This document shows positions 1 to 7,847 of a stretch of DNA of 35,390 bases, one piece after another. This DNA comes from Gammaproteobacteria bacterium (GTDB taxonomy: Bacteria > Pseudomonadota > Gammaproteobacteria > Arenicellales > Poriferihabitantaceae): positions 1 to 35,390 of the forward strand of contig JAPOSW010000007.1 in NCBI GenBank assembly GCA_026709505.1, given 5' to 3'. The translations under genes and the position numbers were made by a program. Position 1 is the first letter of the stretch. Every line of letters starts with the position of its first letter. The notes beneath the pieces were generated by a model. The model was not told the DNA's origin, ran no database searches, and saw nothing but the letters and a program-made list of their open reading frames with translations.

Positions 1-84
1 CTCGCGGATCGACAGGCCTCTGGACATCAGAACCTTGATCTGGCATCGTTCATCGTAGGCCAGCTGGCGGTAGCTCTTGCACAT
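1..84 (-). CDS. IS30-family transposase, 5' fragment (runs off left edge)
   Basis: The complement of the first 84 bases encodes 28 residues beginning MCKSYRQLAYDERCQ and continuing to the window edge without a stop. The pattern 'YRQLxYDERxQI...LxxxGxSxRxI' is the start of the N-terminal helix-turn-helix of IS30-family transposases, which bind the element's ends. Only this fragment is visible, so whether the element is intact cannot be judged. The ATG at 82-84 is chosen because it gives the usual short IS30 leader before the Tyr-Arg-Gln motif. The element would extend to the left of the window, with its terminal inverted repeat just to the right of this start. Confidence 0.75.
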   Translation of the reverse strand, partial: MCKSYRQLAYDERCQIKVLMSRGLSIRE

Positions 85-138
85 GACAGTTCTCCGTTAT
101 GTTTGACATGGAGATTGTCATCCGCCCGCTGGCCGTTT

Positions 139-190
139 GCAACACGCCGCCGCCCCACGGGGTGTTGCACTTCAGAGTGGAATTGGGGGC
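139..190. repeat. Probable terminal inverted repeat region of the IS30-like element
   Basis: About 60-100 bases upstream of the transposase start lies GTGTTGCACTTCAGAGTGGA (162-181). It resembles the 'GTTGCACTTC...' ends I associate with some IS30-family elements. A short inverted repeat, CAACAC (140-145) and GTGTTG (162-167), sits at the same place and could form a hairpin. The other end of the element is outside the window, so the exact boundary and any target duplication cannot be confirmed. Confidence 0.4.
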
Positions 191-390
191 TATTCCCGGT
201 TAGACACTCCATTGAGCAAGAGGGCGGAGCCTTTGTTATGTATAATTCTGTTCGTAAAAATCAAAAATCCTTCCCATGGCCTCTACTTCGCAGCAAGATT
301 CTTGTTTTCGGCAACTTGCCACAAAGCTACATTCAGCATTTTAATAGTCTTTTTGATTATGTCAACTAATATTTTGTATTTTTTATATGG
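191..390. other. AT-rich intergenic stretch between IS end and WYL regulator
   Basis: No coding region is convincing here. The AT content rises sharply towards 340-400, which fits a promoter region for the regulator that starts at 403. The short open frames crossing this stretch show no recognisable domain and no ribosome binding site. Confidence 0.4.
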
Positions 391-417
391 ATTATCATAA
401 TCATGATTTCTCATGAT
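391..417 (+). promoter_or_regulatory. Overlapping palindromes across the start of the WYL regulator (putative auto-operator)
   Basis: The arms ATCATGA (400-406) and TCATGAT (411-417) are a perfect 7-base inverted repeat around TTTC. A second palindrome, ATTATcATAAT, occupies 391-401 and a third, AATCATGATT, occupies 399-408. The ATG of the regulator is at 403-405, inside the repeat. CapW/BrxR-type WYL regulators are known to repress their own promoters through inverted repeats, so an operator role is a reasonable inference. No direct binding evidence is available. Confidence 0.5.
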
Positions 418-1338
418 CAAAAAGGCGGGGGCAAAATCGGATATCAACTTCCTCCCGCTCGAGCTATTGCTATTGCACAGGCGCAGAAAGAACGTCTCGC
501 CTACATCGATTTCAGAATCTGCTTTCTGGGAACCATTGGCCGCAACGACCTTGTAACCCGATTTGGCATCAAGGGAGCAGCGGCAACCCGGGACATGGCC
601 TTGTACAGAGAATTAGCCCCAACCAACCTGAGATACGATACCAAGGCGAAAATTTACGAGCGTTCAGAGCTGTTCATGCCTCTATACAATGCTTCGTCCA
701 ACCAGGTTCTGGCAGCACTTGCATATGGATTCGGGGATGACTTCGTTGGCACAAGCCGGCCATTGATTTCCTGCGAGATACCTACACAGCTGAATAGACC
801 GCCACTCTCAATGCTGTCCGTCCTGACCCGTGCTATACATCAGGGCAAGGCGGTAAAAATTGATTATCGATCCCATAGTAGCGGCAAGACTACCCGAGAA
901 ATTGTTCCATTTGCGCTGGTCGACAACGGGCTACGCTGGCACATCCGGAGCTATGACCGAAAACAATCCAAGTTTTCCGATTTCGTCATCACGCGCATAT
1001 CGAACCCGATGATCATCGACAGCATTATCGAGGATCATGAAACCCGGGAATCGGATATCCAGTGGAATCGTATCCTGGAGCTGGTACTCGTACCGCATCC
1101 CAATCTCAGGCATCCAAAAACGGCAGAAGTCGATTACGCCATGAAAAACGGAGTGCTGAACATCAATCTCCGAGCCGCCGTTGCAGGCTACGTACTTCGA
1201 CGATGGAACGTCGACTGCTCAGAGAACCACAGCCTGAAAGGACCGGAATACCACCTCTGGCTACAGAACCGTCCAGCACTCTATGGCGTGGAAAATCTCG
1301 TCATCGCCCCCGGCTACGAGGAAGCCGGGTCAAAATAG
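403..1338 (+). CDS. WYL-domain transcriptional regulator, CapW/BrxR type
   Basis: This 311-residue protein has the architecture of CapW/BrxR regulators. An N-terminal winged helix-turn-helix is seen at about residues 33-95, with 'GRNDLVTRFGI' as part of the HTH. A WYL ligand-sensing domain follows at about 135-210, where the signature is degenerate (GLRWHIRSYD at 177-186). A WCX-like dimerisation region lies at about 224-305. Members of this group are dimeric repressors that usually sit directly upstream of anti-phage systems (CBASS, BREX) and are thought to release DNA when they sense a nucleic-acid or nucleotide signal. Here no defence operon follows: the next genes are the oppositely oriented nap operon, and an IS30-like element lies immediately upstream. 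The start at 403 is the only ATG before the conserved region, and the ribosome binding site is weak. The family call is firm, the regulated target is unknown. Confidence 0.8.
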   Translation: MISHDQKGGGKIGYQLPPARAIAIAQAQKERLAYIDFRICFLGTIGRNDLVTRFGIKGAAATRDMALYRELAPTNLRYDTKAKIYERSELFMPLYNASSNQVLAALAYGFGDDFVGTSRPLISCEIPTQLNRPPLSMLSVLTRAIHQGKAVKIDYRSHSSGKTTREIVPFALVDNGLRWHIRSYDRKQSKFSDFVITRISNPMIIDSIIEDHETRESDIQWNRILELVLVPHPNLRHPKTAEVDYAMKNGVLNINLRAAVAGYVLRRWNVDCSENHSLKGPEYHLWLQNRPALYGVENLVIAPGYEEAGSK

Positions 1339-1513
1339 CCCTGATCTATCGCTTCGTATCAGCTATCCTGAAGAAATCAACCGACTCATCGCAGAACGGC
1401 GGATTTCACGACAGCGAACCGGAATCTGTGAAAGCCATACGCTGAATCCGGCGAATGGCTGCCCGCGAGAAGCCCGATGGGTCAACGCAAGAGCTGTTTG
1501 AATCATTGACATG

Positions 1514-1540
1514 AAAAACGTCTTTGAACATACAAAGACG
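1514..1540 (-). terminator. Rho-independent terminator of the nap operon
   Basis: The arms CGTCTTTG (1519-1526) and CAAAGACG (1533-1540) form a perfect 8-base stem with a 6-base loop. On the minus strand the stem is followed by TTTTT (complement of 1514-1518). The hairpin begins three bases after the stop codon of the last minus-strand gene (1543), so it is well placed to end the nap transcript. The regulator on the plus strand also ends towards it, but the U-tract is on the minus side only. Confidence 0.8.
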
Positions 1541-1542
1541 CA

Positions 1543-1800
1543 CTAAACTTTGACTCCCTTACGGCGAATCATGCAGCCGATCATGCCAGCAGCAATTCCA
1601 ACCAATACCGAAAACGTCAATTCAAGGGCACCGATTTGTGCAAGCGAGAATCCAGAAAATATCATGGCTTCCAACATTCCGACAAGACCGCCTAGGCTTC
1701 CAGCTAGATAGGGTTGGCGAGTCATCATGCCAATGCCGAGACCGAGTATTCCCGGCAGGCTCAGGGCATTGCTCGCCAAGGTTCCCAGAATTTCAAGCAT
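1543..1800 (-). CDS. Small hydrophobic membrane protein at the end of the nap operon
   Basis: The product has 85 residues and is strongly hydrophobic, with about three potential membrane segments (roughly residues 5-27, 31-51 and 57-79), many glycines and a basic C-terminal tail (RRKGVKV). I do not recognise the family. It is too long and too different to be NapE, and it lacks cysteines or haem motifs. It starts 15 bases after the napC stop with a GGGAT ribosome binding site in the gap, and the operon terminator follows directly. It is therefore almost certainly transcribed with nap. A role in membrane assembly or quinol access of the nitrate reductase is only a guess from position. Confidence 0.7.
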   Translation of the reverse strand: MLEILGTLASNALSLPGILGLGIGMMTRQPYLAGSLGGLVGMLEAMIFSGFSLAQIGALELTFSVLVGIAAGMIGCMIRRKGVKV

Positions 1801-1815
1801 ATCCCAATCCCGGGT

Positions 1816-2520
1816 TCATTCCGCAGGCGAGCCGATGCTATAACTTTGGTGAGTGCCGGCATTTGCCAGTGCATCCACCCACAACCTGCCGGGCCTTGTA
1901 GCCGATACCGGATTCTTCAATTTCTCATATTCCTCAAGCCAGTTCGGCGGTAGCTTATGCGCAACTCCTTGATGACAGCCGATGCAAGTAATGCCCTCGT
2001 CTATTCCTCTTTGGTGCTCCGAACTGGCACGAGTTTCCTGAATGGTAAAATCCATGTATTCAAACGCATGACAGTTGCGACACTCCCGGCTGTCGGTGGC
2101 CCTCATCTTTTTCCATACCGTCTTGGCCATGTCGATCCTCCTTGCTTCATACTTCTCCCTAGTGTCAATGCTACCAATTAACTCGTAAAAGACATCCTTA
2201 ACCGCAATGGCCTTGGCCTTCATCTTGTGATCCCACTCTTTCGGCACATGGCAGTCAGAACATACCGCTCGCACGCCAGAGTGGTTGTAGTAGTGGACAG
2301 TCTGACGGTATTCACCAAGGTTGGTCTCCATGGAATGGCACGAGACACAAAACTCCTCAGAGTTTGATGCTTCGATAGTCCAGTGAAATCCGCCCCAAAA
2401 CAAAATACCGATCAGAAATCCTGAAATCAGCGTAAAGCCAACGCTGAATTGGGTACTCGGGCTCCAGAACCAGTCCCAGAGTCGGCTAAGCCGATTGCGT
2501 TTGTCTTGCCGATTATTCAT
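1816..2520 (-). CDS. napC: NapC/NirT-family tetrahaem cytochrome c
   Basis: NapC takes electrons from membrane quinol and passes them to the periplasmic NapAB complex. The 234-residue protein has one N-terminal membrane anchor (about 24-46) and four CXXCH haem-binding motifs at residues 58-62 (CVSCH), 87-91 (CSDCH), 147-151 (CRNCH) and 179-183 (CIGCH), the NapC/NirT signature. The size and spacing are normal for NapC. I chose ATG at 2518-2520, preceded by GGGAAAG at a good distance. An in-frame TTG at 2542-2544 directly after the napB stop would add eight residues. The gene follows napB by 24 bases. No napG or napH is present, so NapC appears to be the only quinol oxidase module in this operon. 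Confidence 0.95.
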   Translation of the reverse strand: MNNRQDKRNRLSRLWDWFWSPSTQFSVGFTLISGFLIGILFWGGFHWTIEASNSEEFCVSCHSMETNLGEYRQTVHYYNHSGVRAVCSDCHVPKEWDHKMKAKAIAVKDVFYELIGSIDTREKYEARRIDMAKTVWKKMRATDSRECRNCHAFEYMDFTIQETRASSEHQRGIDEGITCIGCHQGVAHKLPPNWLEEYEKLKNPVSATRPGRLWVDALANAGTHQSYSIGSPAE

Positions 2521-2544
2521 GGCAATGATCTTTCCCGATTCCAA

Positions 2545-2988
2545 TCAGTTTGTTGAAGCAGACGAGCGAAAAAGGTTGTTTACCAAATCAGGAGCGGCCA
2601 CTTGCGGCACATGGCACTGATTGCAAAAATATCGCGTGCCCGCCACATGATCAAGTTCATAGCCATCACGGTCAAGATAGTGCGTCATGGACAGGGTAGG
2701 TGCATTACGCTCTCCAGCCTTCGTCCAGTCATGACAGGATAGACACTGATTGGTTCTGAGGTCAATTTGGTACTGGGATATGCCATGCGGAATGAGCGGC
2801 GGCTGCTGGCGGTAATTGCGTTGCATGCGTTGCTCAACCTGTTGATACAAGTTGCCCAGATTTACTGGCTCATCAACCGCAGCGTTGCGAAGGCTGGCTA
2901 TGCCGCTTGATTGAGCGAAAACTATGCCGCACAAGCCCAGAAATGCCGCAAGCAGGCAACTGATGACCAGTCTGGATAATGTTTTCAT
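2545..2988 (-). CDS. napB: Periplasmic nitrate reductase small subunit, dihaem cytochrome c
   Basis: NapB is the dihaem electron-transfer partner of NapA in the periplasm. The 147-residue precursor has a cleavable-type signal peptide (about 1-26, ending near VFAQ) and two CXXCH motifs at 82-86 (CLSCH) and 122-126 (CNQCH). The region 'PPLIPHGI' and the distal histidines fit the NapB family. The ATG at 2986-2988 gives a normal signal peptide, whereas a longer open frame upstream would add a non-signal-like leader that overlaps the end of napA. It lies 35 bases after napA and before napC. Confidence 0.95.
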   Translation of the reverse strand: MKTLSRLVISCLLAAFLGLCGIVFAQSSGIASLRNAAVDEPVNLGNLYQQVEQRMQRNYRQQPPLIPHGISQYQIDLRTNQCLSCHDWTKAGERNAPTLSMTHYLDRDGYELDHVAGTRYFCNQCHVPQVAAPDLVNNLFRSSASTN

Positions 2989-3023
2989 GGGAATGCTCCT
3001 GTGGTTGTCTTGTGAATTGCAAA

Positions 3024-5528
3024 TCAAGCGCGCAATACCTTGCAGGCACATTTCTTAAAATCGGTCTCTTTCGAAATCGGGCATGTTGCGTCAAGCGTCA
3101 ACTTGTTCGTGAGCTGCCCCTCATCAAACCAAGGCATGAACACCAGACCTTTCGGCATTTTGTTCCGGCCACGGGTTTCAACTCGGCTGAAAACCGTTCC
3201 TCGGCGCGTTACAAGCTCAATTTCCTGCCCCCTGCGCACACCTCGTTCACGGGCATCCTGAGGATGCATGTACACCATGGCCGCCGGGTAAGAGCGGTGC
3301 AGTTCCGGAACACGCCGAGTCATTGAGCCAGAGTGCCAATGTTCCAGTACACGACCAGTAACCAGCCACAAATCATATTCGGAATCCGGGCTTTCGGCTG
3401 CGGGCTCGAAGGGTGCAAAAATGATATTTGCCCGTCCGTCTGGCTTGCCATAAAACTGAACGCCCTTTCCAGCTTCGACATATGGATCGTAGCCCTCCCG
3501 GAAACGATACTGCGTCTCCTTGCCCTCCACCACAGGCCAGCGCAAACCGCGCACTTCATGGTATGTGTCAAAATCAGCCAGGTCATGCGCTTTTCCCCGC
3601 CCGAATTGCGCATATTCTTCAAACAGCCCCTTTTGCACATAGAACCCGAAGTCGGCACTTTCCTGATTGTCAAACCCTTCAGCGATATCGCCGAGCGGAT
3701 ACTTGTCGACTTCTCCATTGGCAAACAGAATCTCAAACAACGATTTGCCACGCAATTCCGGTTTCTTGGCCAATAATTCTTCGGGCCAGACATCTTCAGT
3801 CTTGAATCGCTTCGAGAATTCCATCACTTGCCACAGATCCGATCTTGCTTCACCCGGTGCATCAACCTGTTGATGCCAGAACTGGGTACGACGCTCGGCA
3901 TTGCCGTAGGCTCCTTCTTTCTCAATCCACATCGCAGTAGGCAGGATAAGGTCGGCAGACATCGCAGTCACAGTCGGGTAAGGTTCTGAAACCGTAATGA
4001 AATTATCGGGGTTACGGTAGCCAGGAAAACCTTCCTCATTGATATTCGGGGCGGCCTGCAAATTATTGTTGCACTGCACCCAATGGCAATTCAAGTCCCC
4101 GTCTTTCAGTTTTCGGTGCTGTAACACTGCGTGGAAACCGGGTTTCGCGGGAATTGTTCCCGGCGGAATGTTCCAGGCGGTCTCACAGATTTCACGATGC
4201 TTGTCTTTCATGACTACCATGTCGGCGGGCAGACGATGCGCAAAAGTACCCACTTCACGAGCCGTGCCGCAAGCCGATGGCTGTCCGGTCAACGAAAAAG
4301 GCGAATTGCCCGGCTCGGCAATTTTCCCGGTAAGCAAATGCACGTTGTACAAAAGGCCATTAACCCATGAACCACGAGTATGCTGATTAAAGCCCATTGT
4401 CCACAAACTCATGACTTTTCGATCAGGGTCGGCGTACTGGACAGCCAGACGCTCCAGATTTGCGGCAGGCACTCCCGACATTTCAGACACCCGATCAACC
4501 GTGTACTCACCGACCGCTGCCGCATATTCATCAAAATCAATCGGGGTTAACTTGCCATGCTTACCGTCGTGTGCAGGATTTTCGGCAGCCTGCTCCAGCG
4601 GATGGTTCGGGCGCAGTCCATAACCAATATCAGTCGCTGCCCTGGTTATGTTGACATGGTTTTCGACGAACTCTTGATTTACCGCTCCGTTTTCAATAAT
4701 GTAGTTGGCAATGTAGTTCAGAATTGCCAGATCGGTCTGCGGCACAAAAACCAGCCCATTGTCAGCCAGCTCAAAACAGCGATGCTCAAAGGTCGACAGC
4801 ACGTGTACTTCCGCGCCCGGCTTGGTCAACCGGGTATCGGTCAGACGTGACCACAGGATCGGGTGCATCTCCGCCATATTCGAACCCCATAGCACAAAGG
4901 TATCCGCATATTCCAAATCGTCATAGCACCCCATGGGCTCATCAATGCCGAAACCGCGAATGAACGCGGCTACAGCTGAAGCCATGCAGTGCCTTGCATT
5001 GGGATCGATATTATTGGAACGAAGACCGGCTTTCATGAACTTGGCGGCAGCATAGCCTTCCCAGACTGTCCACTGACCCGAGCCAAACATGGATACGGCC
5101 GATGGCCCCTTGTCGCGAATTGCGGATTTCCACTTCTCGGCCATGATATCGAAAGCCTCGTCCCAGGACACCGGTTCGAACTCCCCATTCTTGTCAAAAA
5201 CACCGTTTGACTTGCGAAGAAGAGGGGTCTTCAGCCGATCTTCACCGTACATGATTTTTGACAGGAAATAGCCTTTGATACAGTTCAATCCTCGGTTAAC
5301 CGGTGAATCCGGGTCACCTTGCGTTGCTACAACGCGACCTTCCTTGGTGCCTACAAGCACCGAACAGCCAGTGCCGCAAAATCGACAGGCTGCCTTGTTC
5401 CAGTTAATGCCAGAATCCCGAACCTGGGCATTTGCCTCCCCATAGGAAAATTGAATTCCAGCTACCGAAGCAGTTGCTGCCGCTGCTGTAGATTTAAGAA
5501 AATTTCGACGGGATTCAGAAACAGTCAT
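3024..5528 (-). CDS. napA: Periplasmic nitrate reductase catalytic subunit
   Basis: NapA reduces nitrate to nitrite in the periplasm using Mo-bis-MGD and one [4Fe-4S] cluster. The 834-residue protein begins with a twin-arginine signal (SRRNFLKS at 6-13). The [4Fe-4S] cysteines are C48, C51, C55 and C83 (CRFCGTGC plus a distant Cys). The likely Mo ligand is C181 within [10 protein letters not shown]. The C-terminal region contains the MGD-binding segment near '[18 protein letters not shown]'. Length is normal for the family. I chose the ATG at 5526-5528 because it places the Tat motif close to the N-terminus. NapA needs NapD for signal-peptide control, and napD sits 19 bases upstream. Its cofactor demand fits the mobA and tup-like genes further along the window. 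Confidence 0.97.
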   Translation of the reverse strand: MTVSESRRNFLKSTAAAATASVAGIQFSYGEANAQVRDSGINWNKAACRFCGTGCSVLVGTKEGRVVATQGDPDSPVNRGLNCIKGYFLSKIMYGEDRLKTPLLRKSNGVFDKNGEFEPVSWDEAFDIMAEKWKSAIRDKGPSAVSMFGSGQWTVWEGYAAAKFMKAGLRSNNIDPNARHCMASAVAAFIRGFGIDEPMGCYDDLEYADTFVLWGSNMAEMHPILWSRLTDTRLTKPGAEVHVLSTFEHRCFELADNGLVFVPQTDLAILNYIANYIIENGAVNQEFVENHVNITRAATDIGYGLRPNHPLEQAAENPAHDGKHGKLTPIDFDEYAAAVGEYTVDRVSEMSGVPAANLERLAVQYADPDRKVMSLWTMGFNQHTRGSWVNGLLYNVHLLTGKIAEPGNSPFSLTGQPSACGTAREVGTFAHRLPADMVVMKDKHREICETAWNIPPGTIPAKPGFHAVLQHRKLKDGDLNCHWVQCNNNLQAAPNINEEGFPGYRNPDNFITVSEPYPTVTAMSADLILPTAMWIEKEGAYGNAERRTQFWHQQVDAPGEARSDLWQVMEFSKRFKTEDVWPEELLAKKPELRGKSLFEILFANGEVDKYPLGDIAEGFDNQESADFGFYVQKGLFEEYAQFGRGKAHDLADFDTYHEVRGLRWPVVEGKETQYRFREGYDPYVEAGKGVQFYGKPDGRANIIFAPFEPAAESPDSEYDLWLVTGRVLEHWHSGSMTRRVPELHRSYPAAMVYMHPQDARERGVRRGQEIELVTRRGTVFSRVETRGRNKMPKGLVFMPWFDEGQLTNKLTLDATCPISKETDFKKCACKVLRA

Positions 5529-5547
5529 TTGAACATCTCCAGATATA

Positions 5548-5814
5548 CTAGTTCTTTGCTGGCAAGACCGACCCCATGCAGTCAGTCTCCTCAAAATGGT
5601 GATAAGTGAGAGCGAGCGAAATGACGCCGGGAATTTGATGTAGATCCATTATGGTCTCAGAGGCGAACCTCTCTGGCATATCTTCGACAACAACGACGAT
5701 TCGCCCATCATCCGATCGAGCATGGACTTCAACTCCCTTGATCGTTGCCATCGCCGTTATGGCCGATGAAGCGAGTTCGGGTGTGGTATGTACGAGACAG
5801 CCGCAGATATTCAT
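5548..5814 (-). CDS. napD: NapD chaperone for the NapA Tat signal
   Basis: NapD is a small cytoplasmic chaperone that binds the twin-arginine signal peptide of NapA and delays export until the cofactor is inserted. The 88-residue product matches the family in size and pattern: an N-terminal '[11 protein letters not shown]' strand, the central '[16 protein letters not shown]' and the closing '[15 protein letters not shown]'. The start codon overlaps the napF stop by four bases (ATGA), so the two are translationally coupled. napA follows after 19 bases. Confidence 0.93.
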   Translation of the reverse strand: MNICGCLVHTTPELASSAITAMATIKGVEVHARSDDGRIVVVVEDMPERFASETIMDLHQIPGVISLALTYHHFEETDCMGSVLPAKN

Positions 5815-6317
5815 GTCATCAATCTCTCTTCTACAACGGAACTCATGCTAATGGCATCGGACGGACAAACGCTAATGCATGCACCACAACCGGTACAGGA
5901 CTCGCTATTGACAATAATTGCGCCAACTGGCTTGACTCGCAAATCGAACTTCAACGCTTCATGATCACAAAAGCCTGTACAGCTACGGCATGACACGCCG
6001 CTCATCAACAGGCAGGATTCTCCGGGTACTGCAATCAGGTTCCACGGCTTTTGTGCCGTATCAAAAAACACGGGTTCACTGCAGGCTTCAACACAGGCTT
6101 GGCAAAATGTGCAGGAACCAGATCGAAAGTCCAGCATTGGTGTGCCGGCTGGGCCTTCGAACAGAATGGCTTCTGGGCAGGCATCACGGCAATCGCCACA
6201 GGACGTGCAATGCGCGCGAATAGCGGTTTCGTCAGTCCAGGGAAGTCTTTGCACCCCTCTACGCCAGGCACCGGTCTGCTGGCGTGGCGAGAGTTCAGCA
6301 ACTGTGGGCAACTTCAT
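5811..6317 (-). CDS. napF: Ferredoxin-type protein NapF
   Basis: NapF is a cytoplasmic iron-sulfur protein thought to help NapA maturation before export. The 168-residue protein has cysteine clusters at 37/40/43/47, 69/72/75/79 and 141/144/147/151, each of the CxxCxxCxxxC type. Further cysteines lie at 102, 110, 113 and 117. The N-terminus has the basic 'RR' region usual for NapF and no signal peptide. It is the first gene of the nap operon and overlaps napD by four bases. Confidence 0.93.
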   Translation of the reverse strand: MKLPTVAELSPRQQTGAWRRGVQRLPWTDETAIRAHCTSCGDCRDACPEAILFEGPAGTPMLDFRSGSCTFCQACVEACSEPVFFDTAQKPWNLIAVPGESCLLMSGVSCRSCTGFCDHEALKFDLRVKPVGAIIVNSESCTGCGACISVCPSDAISMSSVVEERLMT

Positions 6318-6341
6318 AGCTGCAAAGCCGCTTGACCTACT

Positions 6342-6440
6342 TTTCCGCGGAAATCGCCCATTTCACGATGGATATTCATCGGACTGCTAAATATACCTTA
6401 TAATTATTAAGGGATTTTACATGATCGATGCAAATTTGCA
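6342..6440 (-). promoter_or_regulatory. nap upstream region with three palindromes
   Basis: Between napF and the decayed asparagine synthase gene lie three perfect inverted repeats: TTTCCGCGGAAA (6342-6353), CGATG-N6-CATCG (6366-6381) and TGCAAATTTGCA (6429-6440). The stretch 6385-6420 is very AT-rich, suitable for a promoter reading into napF. None of the repeats is a clear FNR (TTGAT-N4-ATCAA) site or NarP/NarL heptamer pair, so I do not name the regulator. The role is inferred from position only. Confidence 0.35.
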
Positions 6441-6486
6441 AGAACAATTTTCGACTAGGCTTTTCGTTGGAAAGATTTCTGGCACG

Positions 6487-6932
6487 CTATGCTCGCGGGT
6501 TAAGGGGCAGAACCAGCCAATTCAGCTGTTTGAGAGTTGCCGGCAATGCTTCGGTTTTTGCCTCTCTCAAGGGCTGGCAGCGAGCCGGGTTCGTTTTGGC
6601 GGATTCCCCTGCAATCTCTTCCTTCAGCACGGAGCGAAGCGCTCGCCGGAAGAACCAGTGAAAGGGAGGTTCGCGATGGAACTGTTGGGTGGCATGCCCA
6701 GAACGAACTCAATCAATCGGCGATCAAGCAACGGGTAGCGGTATTCAATTTCCAGCCTTGAACCACTGGATACTCAGTCTCCCATGCACTCTTCTAGATG
6801 GACATTATCGAGGCATCCCAGCTGAGTTCTCCATACACCAGCGAAACGCGATAGCTTATGCCGTTTGCGGTGCTTCAGTACAAGATCCTGATGAATGAAG
6901 ATTCGATAGTGGCTTGGTGCCTCTCTTGTGCA
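6487..6932 (-). pseudogene. Asparagine synthase C-terminal remnant (stop codon and frameshift)
   Basis: Read on the complement, the segment contains 'RLEIEYRYPLLDRRLIEFVL' followed by 'GMPP', the conserved synthetase-domain block near the C-terminus of class B asparagine synthases and their peptide-cyclising relatives (LDRRLIEF after an EYRYPLLD core). After 'PPNSSIANL' the match continues in another frame as 'HWFFRRALRSVLKEEIAGES' and then 'AKTNPARC', so a frameshift lies at about 6655-6665. An in-frame TGA at 6774-6776 interrupts the upstream part. No N-terminal glutaminase domain or ATP-binding SGGxDS motif is present. The gene is clearly dead. Its intact ancestor could have been an AsnB-like enzyme of a peptide or polysaccharide cluster. 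Confidence 0.65.
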
Positions 6933-6974
6933 TTAAAAACACAGTTCGTCGAGGTTTTTGCGGGACCAATTCAC

Positions 6975-7539
6975 TTATTGATGACATTCAAGCTTGATCA
7001 TTTTTCGCCAGCGATCAAATGTGTAATAGACAGAGCTATTGTCATTGCTGGGTGCTGTCTGTTGAATAATCATTGCATGTATAACGGCATCTTCTAAACG
7101 CCGATGATCTTCTTCTTGAAGTTCGGCCAGTGACCGGTTCTGATATCGGGATTTGACATCCTTCAACCGAAAAACTTGATTGCTCTGCGGAAACTTACCC
7201 TTGTAGTAGGCATAAAGAGTAGACAGCCGTTGAAGTCCATCAATGATCAATAGCTTTTGAGTTTCTTCCTCGCGGTAAAGGAACACGCTCGGAATCGGAA
7301 GCCCCAGTAAAATCGATTCTGATAAACTTTGACGCCTGCCGCAATGTCCATACATAGCTTCTTTGAAAATCCGGTACAAAGATATCATCGCGTTCAAAGC
7401 GCTTGACGAGTCCATCTACTGTGAAGTCGGCACCGTAGGTAGTGATCTGATAGACAACATTCTCGTCATCAATGGTTTTATAATCATTGGCCAAATCGTT
7501 GCTATCGAATGATTCTGCAATCTCAGGCATATGGATCAA
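6975..7539 (-). pseudogene. DUF262 (GmrSD/ParB-like N) gene, frameshifted and truncated
   Basis: The first frame (start at 7539) carries the DUF262 opening 'DIFVPDFQRSYVWTLRQASK'. At about 7318-7326 it loses the pattern and the match continues in a second frame as 'ESILLGLPIPSVFLY' and 'LLIIDGLQRLSTLYAYY'. The canonical motif is DGQQR; here it is DGLQR. The second frame ends at 6975 just after 'SVYYTFDRW', where intact members continue with 'RLNxGG' and at least 100-200 more residues. So there is one frameshift plus loss of the 3' part. DUF262 proteins are ParB/Srx-fold nucleotide-using enzymes, common in type IV restriction (GmrSD) and other defence loci. This copy is unlikely to be functional. 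Confidence 0.8.
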
Positions 7540-7847
7540 CTCATAAAATTAACTATGAATCCAGGGTCGTACATCCAGTACTGAGAACATGGCTTTTGCG
7601 TATCTTGCCCAAATATCCCTCAGAATTTCAGTCCAGCCCGACACTCCTGTGAAACACTCAACCAATCTGAGAGTATAGGAGAGCGGCTAGATCTTGTTCT
7701 ACGGCGATTGGAGGTGCTTGGGTTAACTAGCGTCTGCCATAAAACCCGAAATGCGGGTATAATTCATTGATATCATGTGCTGTAATCGTGCCTGCATCAA
7801 CTGAAGACTTGCGGTACATGGCGATTTTCGGGCGATTCTGGCAGACA
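7540..7847. other. Intergenic region with no recognised gene
   Basis: This 308-base stretch lies upstream of the DUF262 remnant and downstream of acs. Only a weak hairpin, ACCCG (7744-7748) with CGGGT (7754-7758), is visible, with no long T-run, so an acs terminator is not secure. No open frame has a recognisable product. Confidence 0.4.

Noticed and set aside
1339..1501. Possible short genes between the WYL regulator and the nap terminator
   Set aside because: The open frames here mainly extend shadows of the regulator in other frames and show no start signals or domain.
7741..7760. Short hairpin downstream of acs as a terminator
   Set aside because: The stem is only five bases and there is no T-run on the minus strand, so it is too weak to call.
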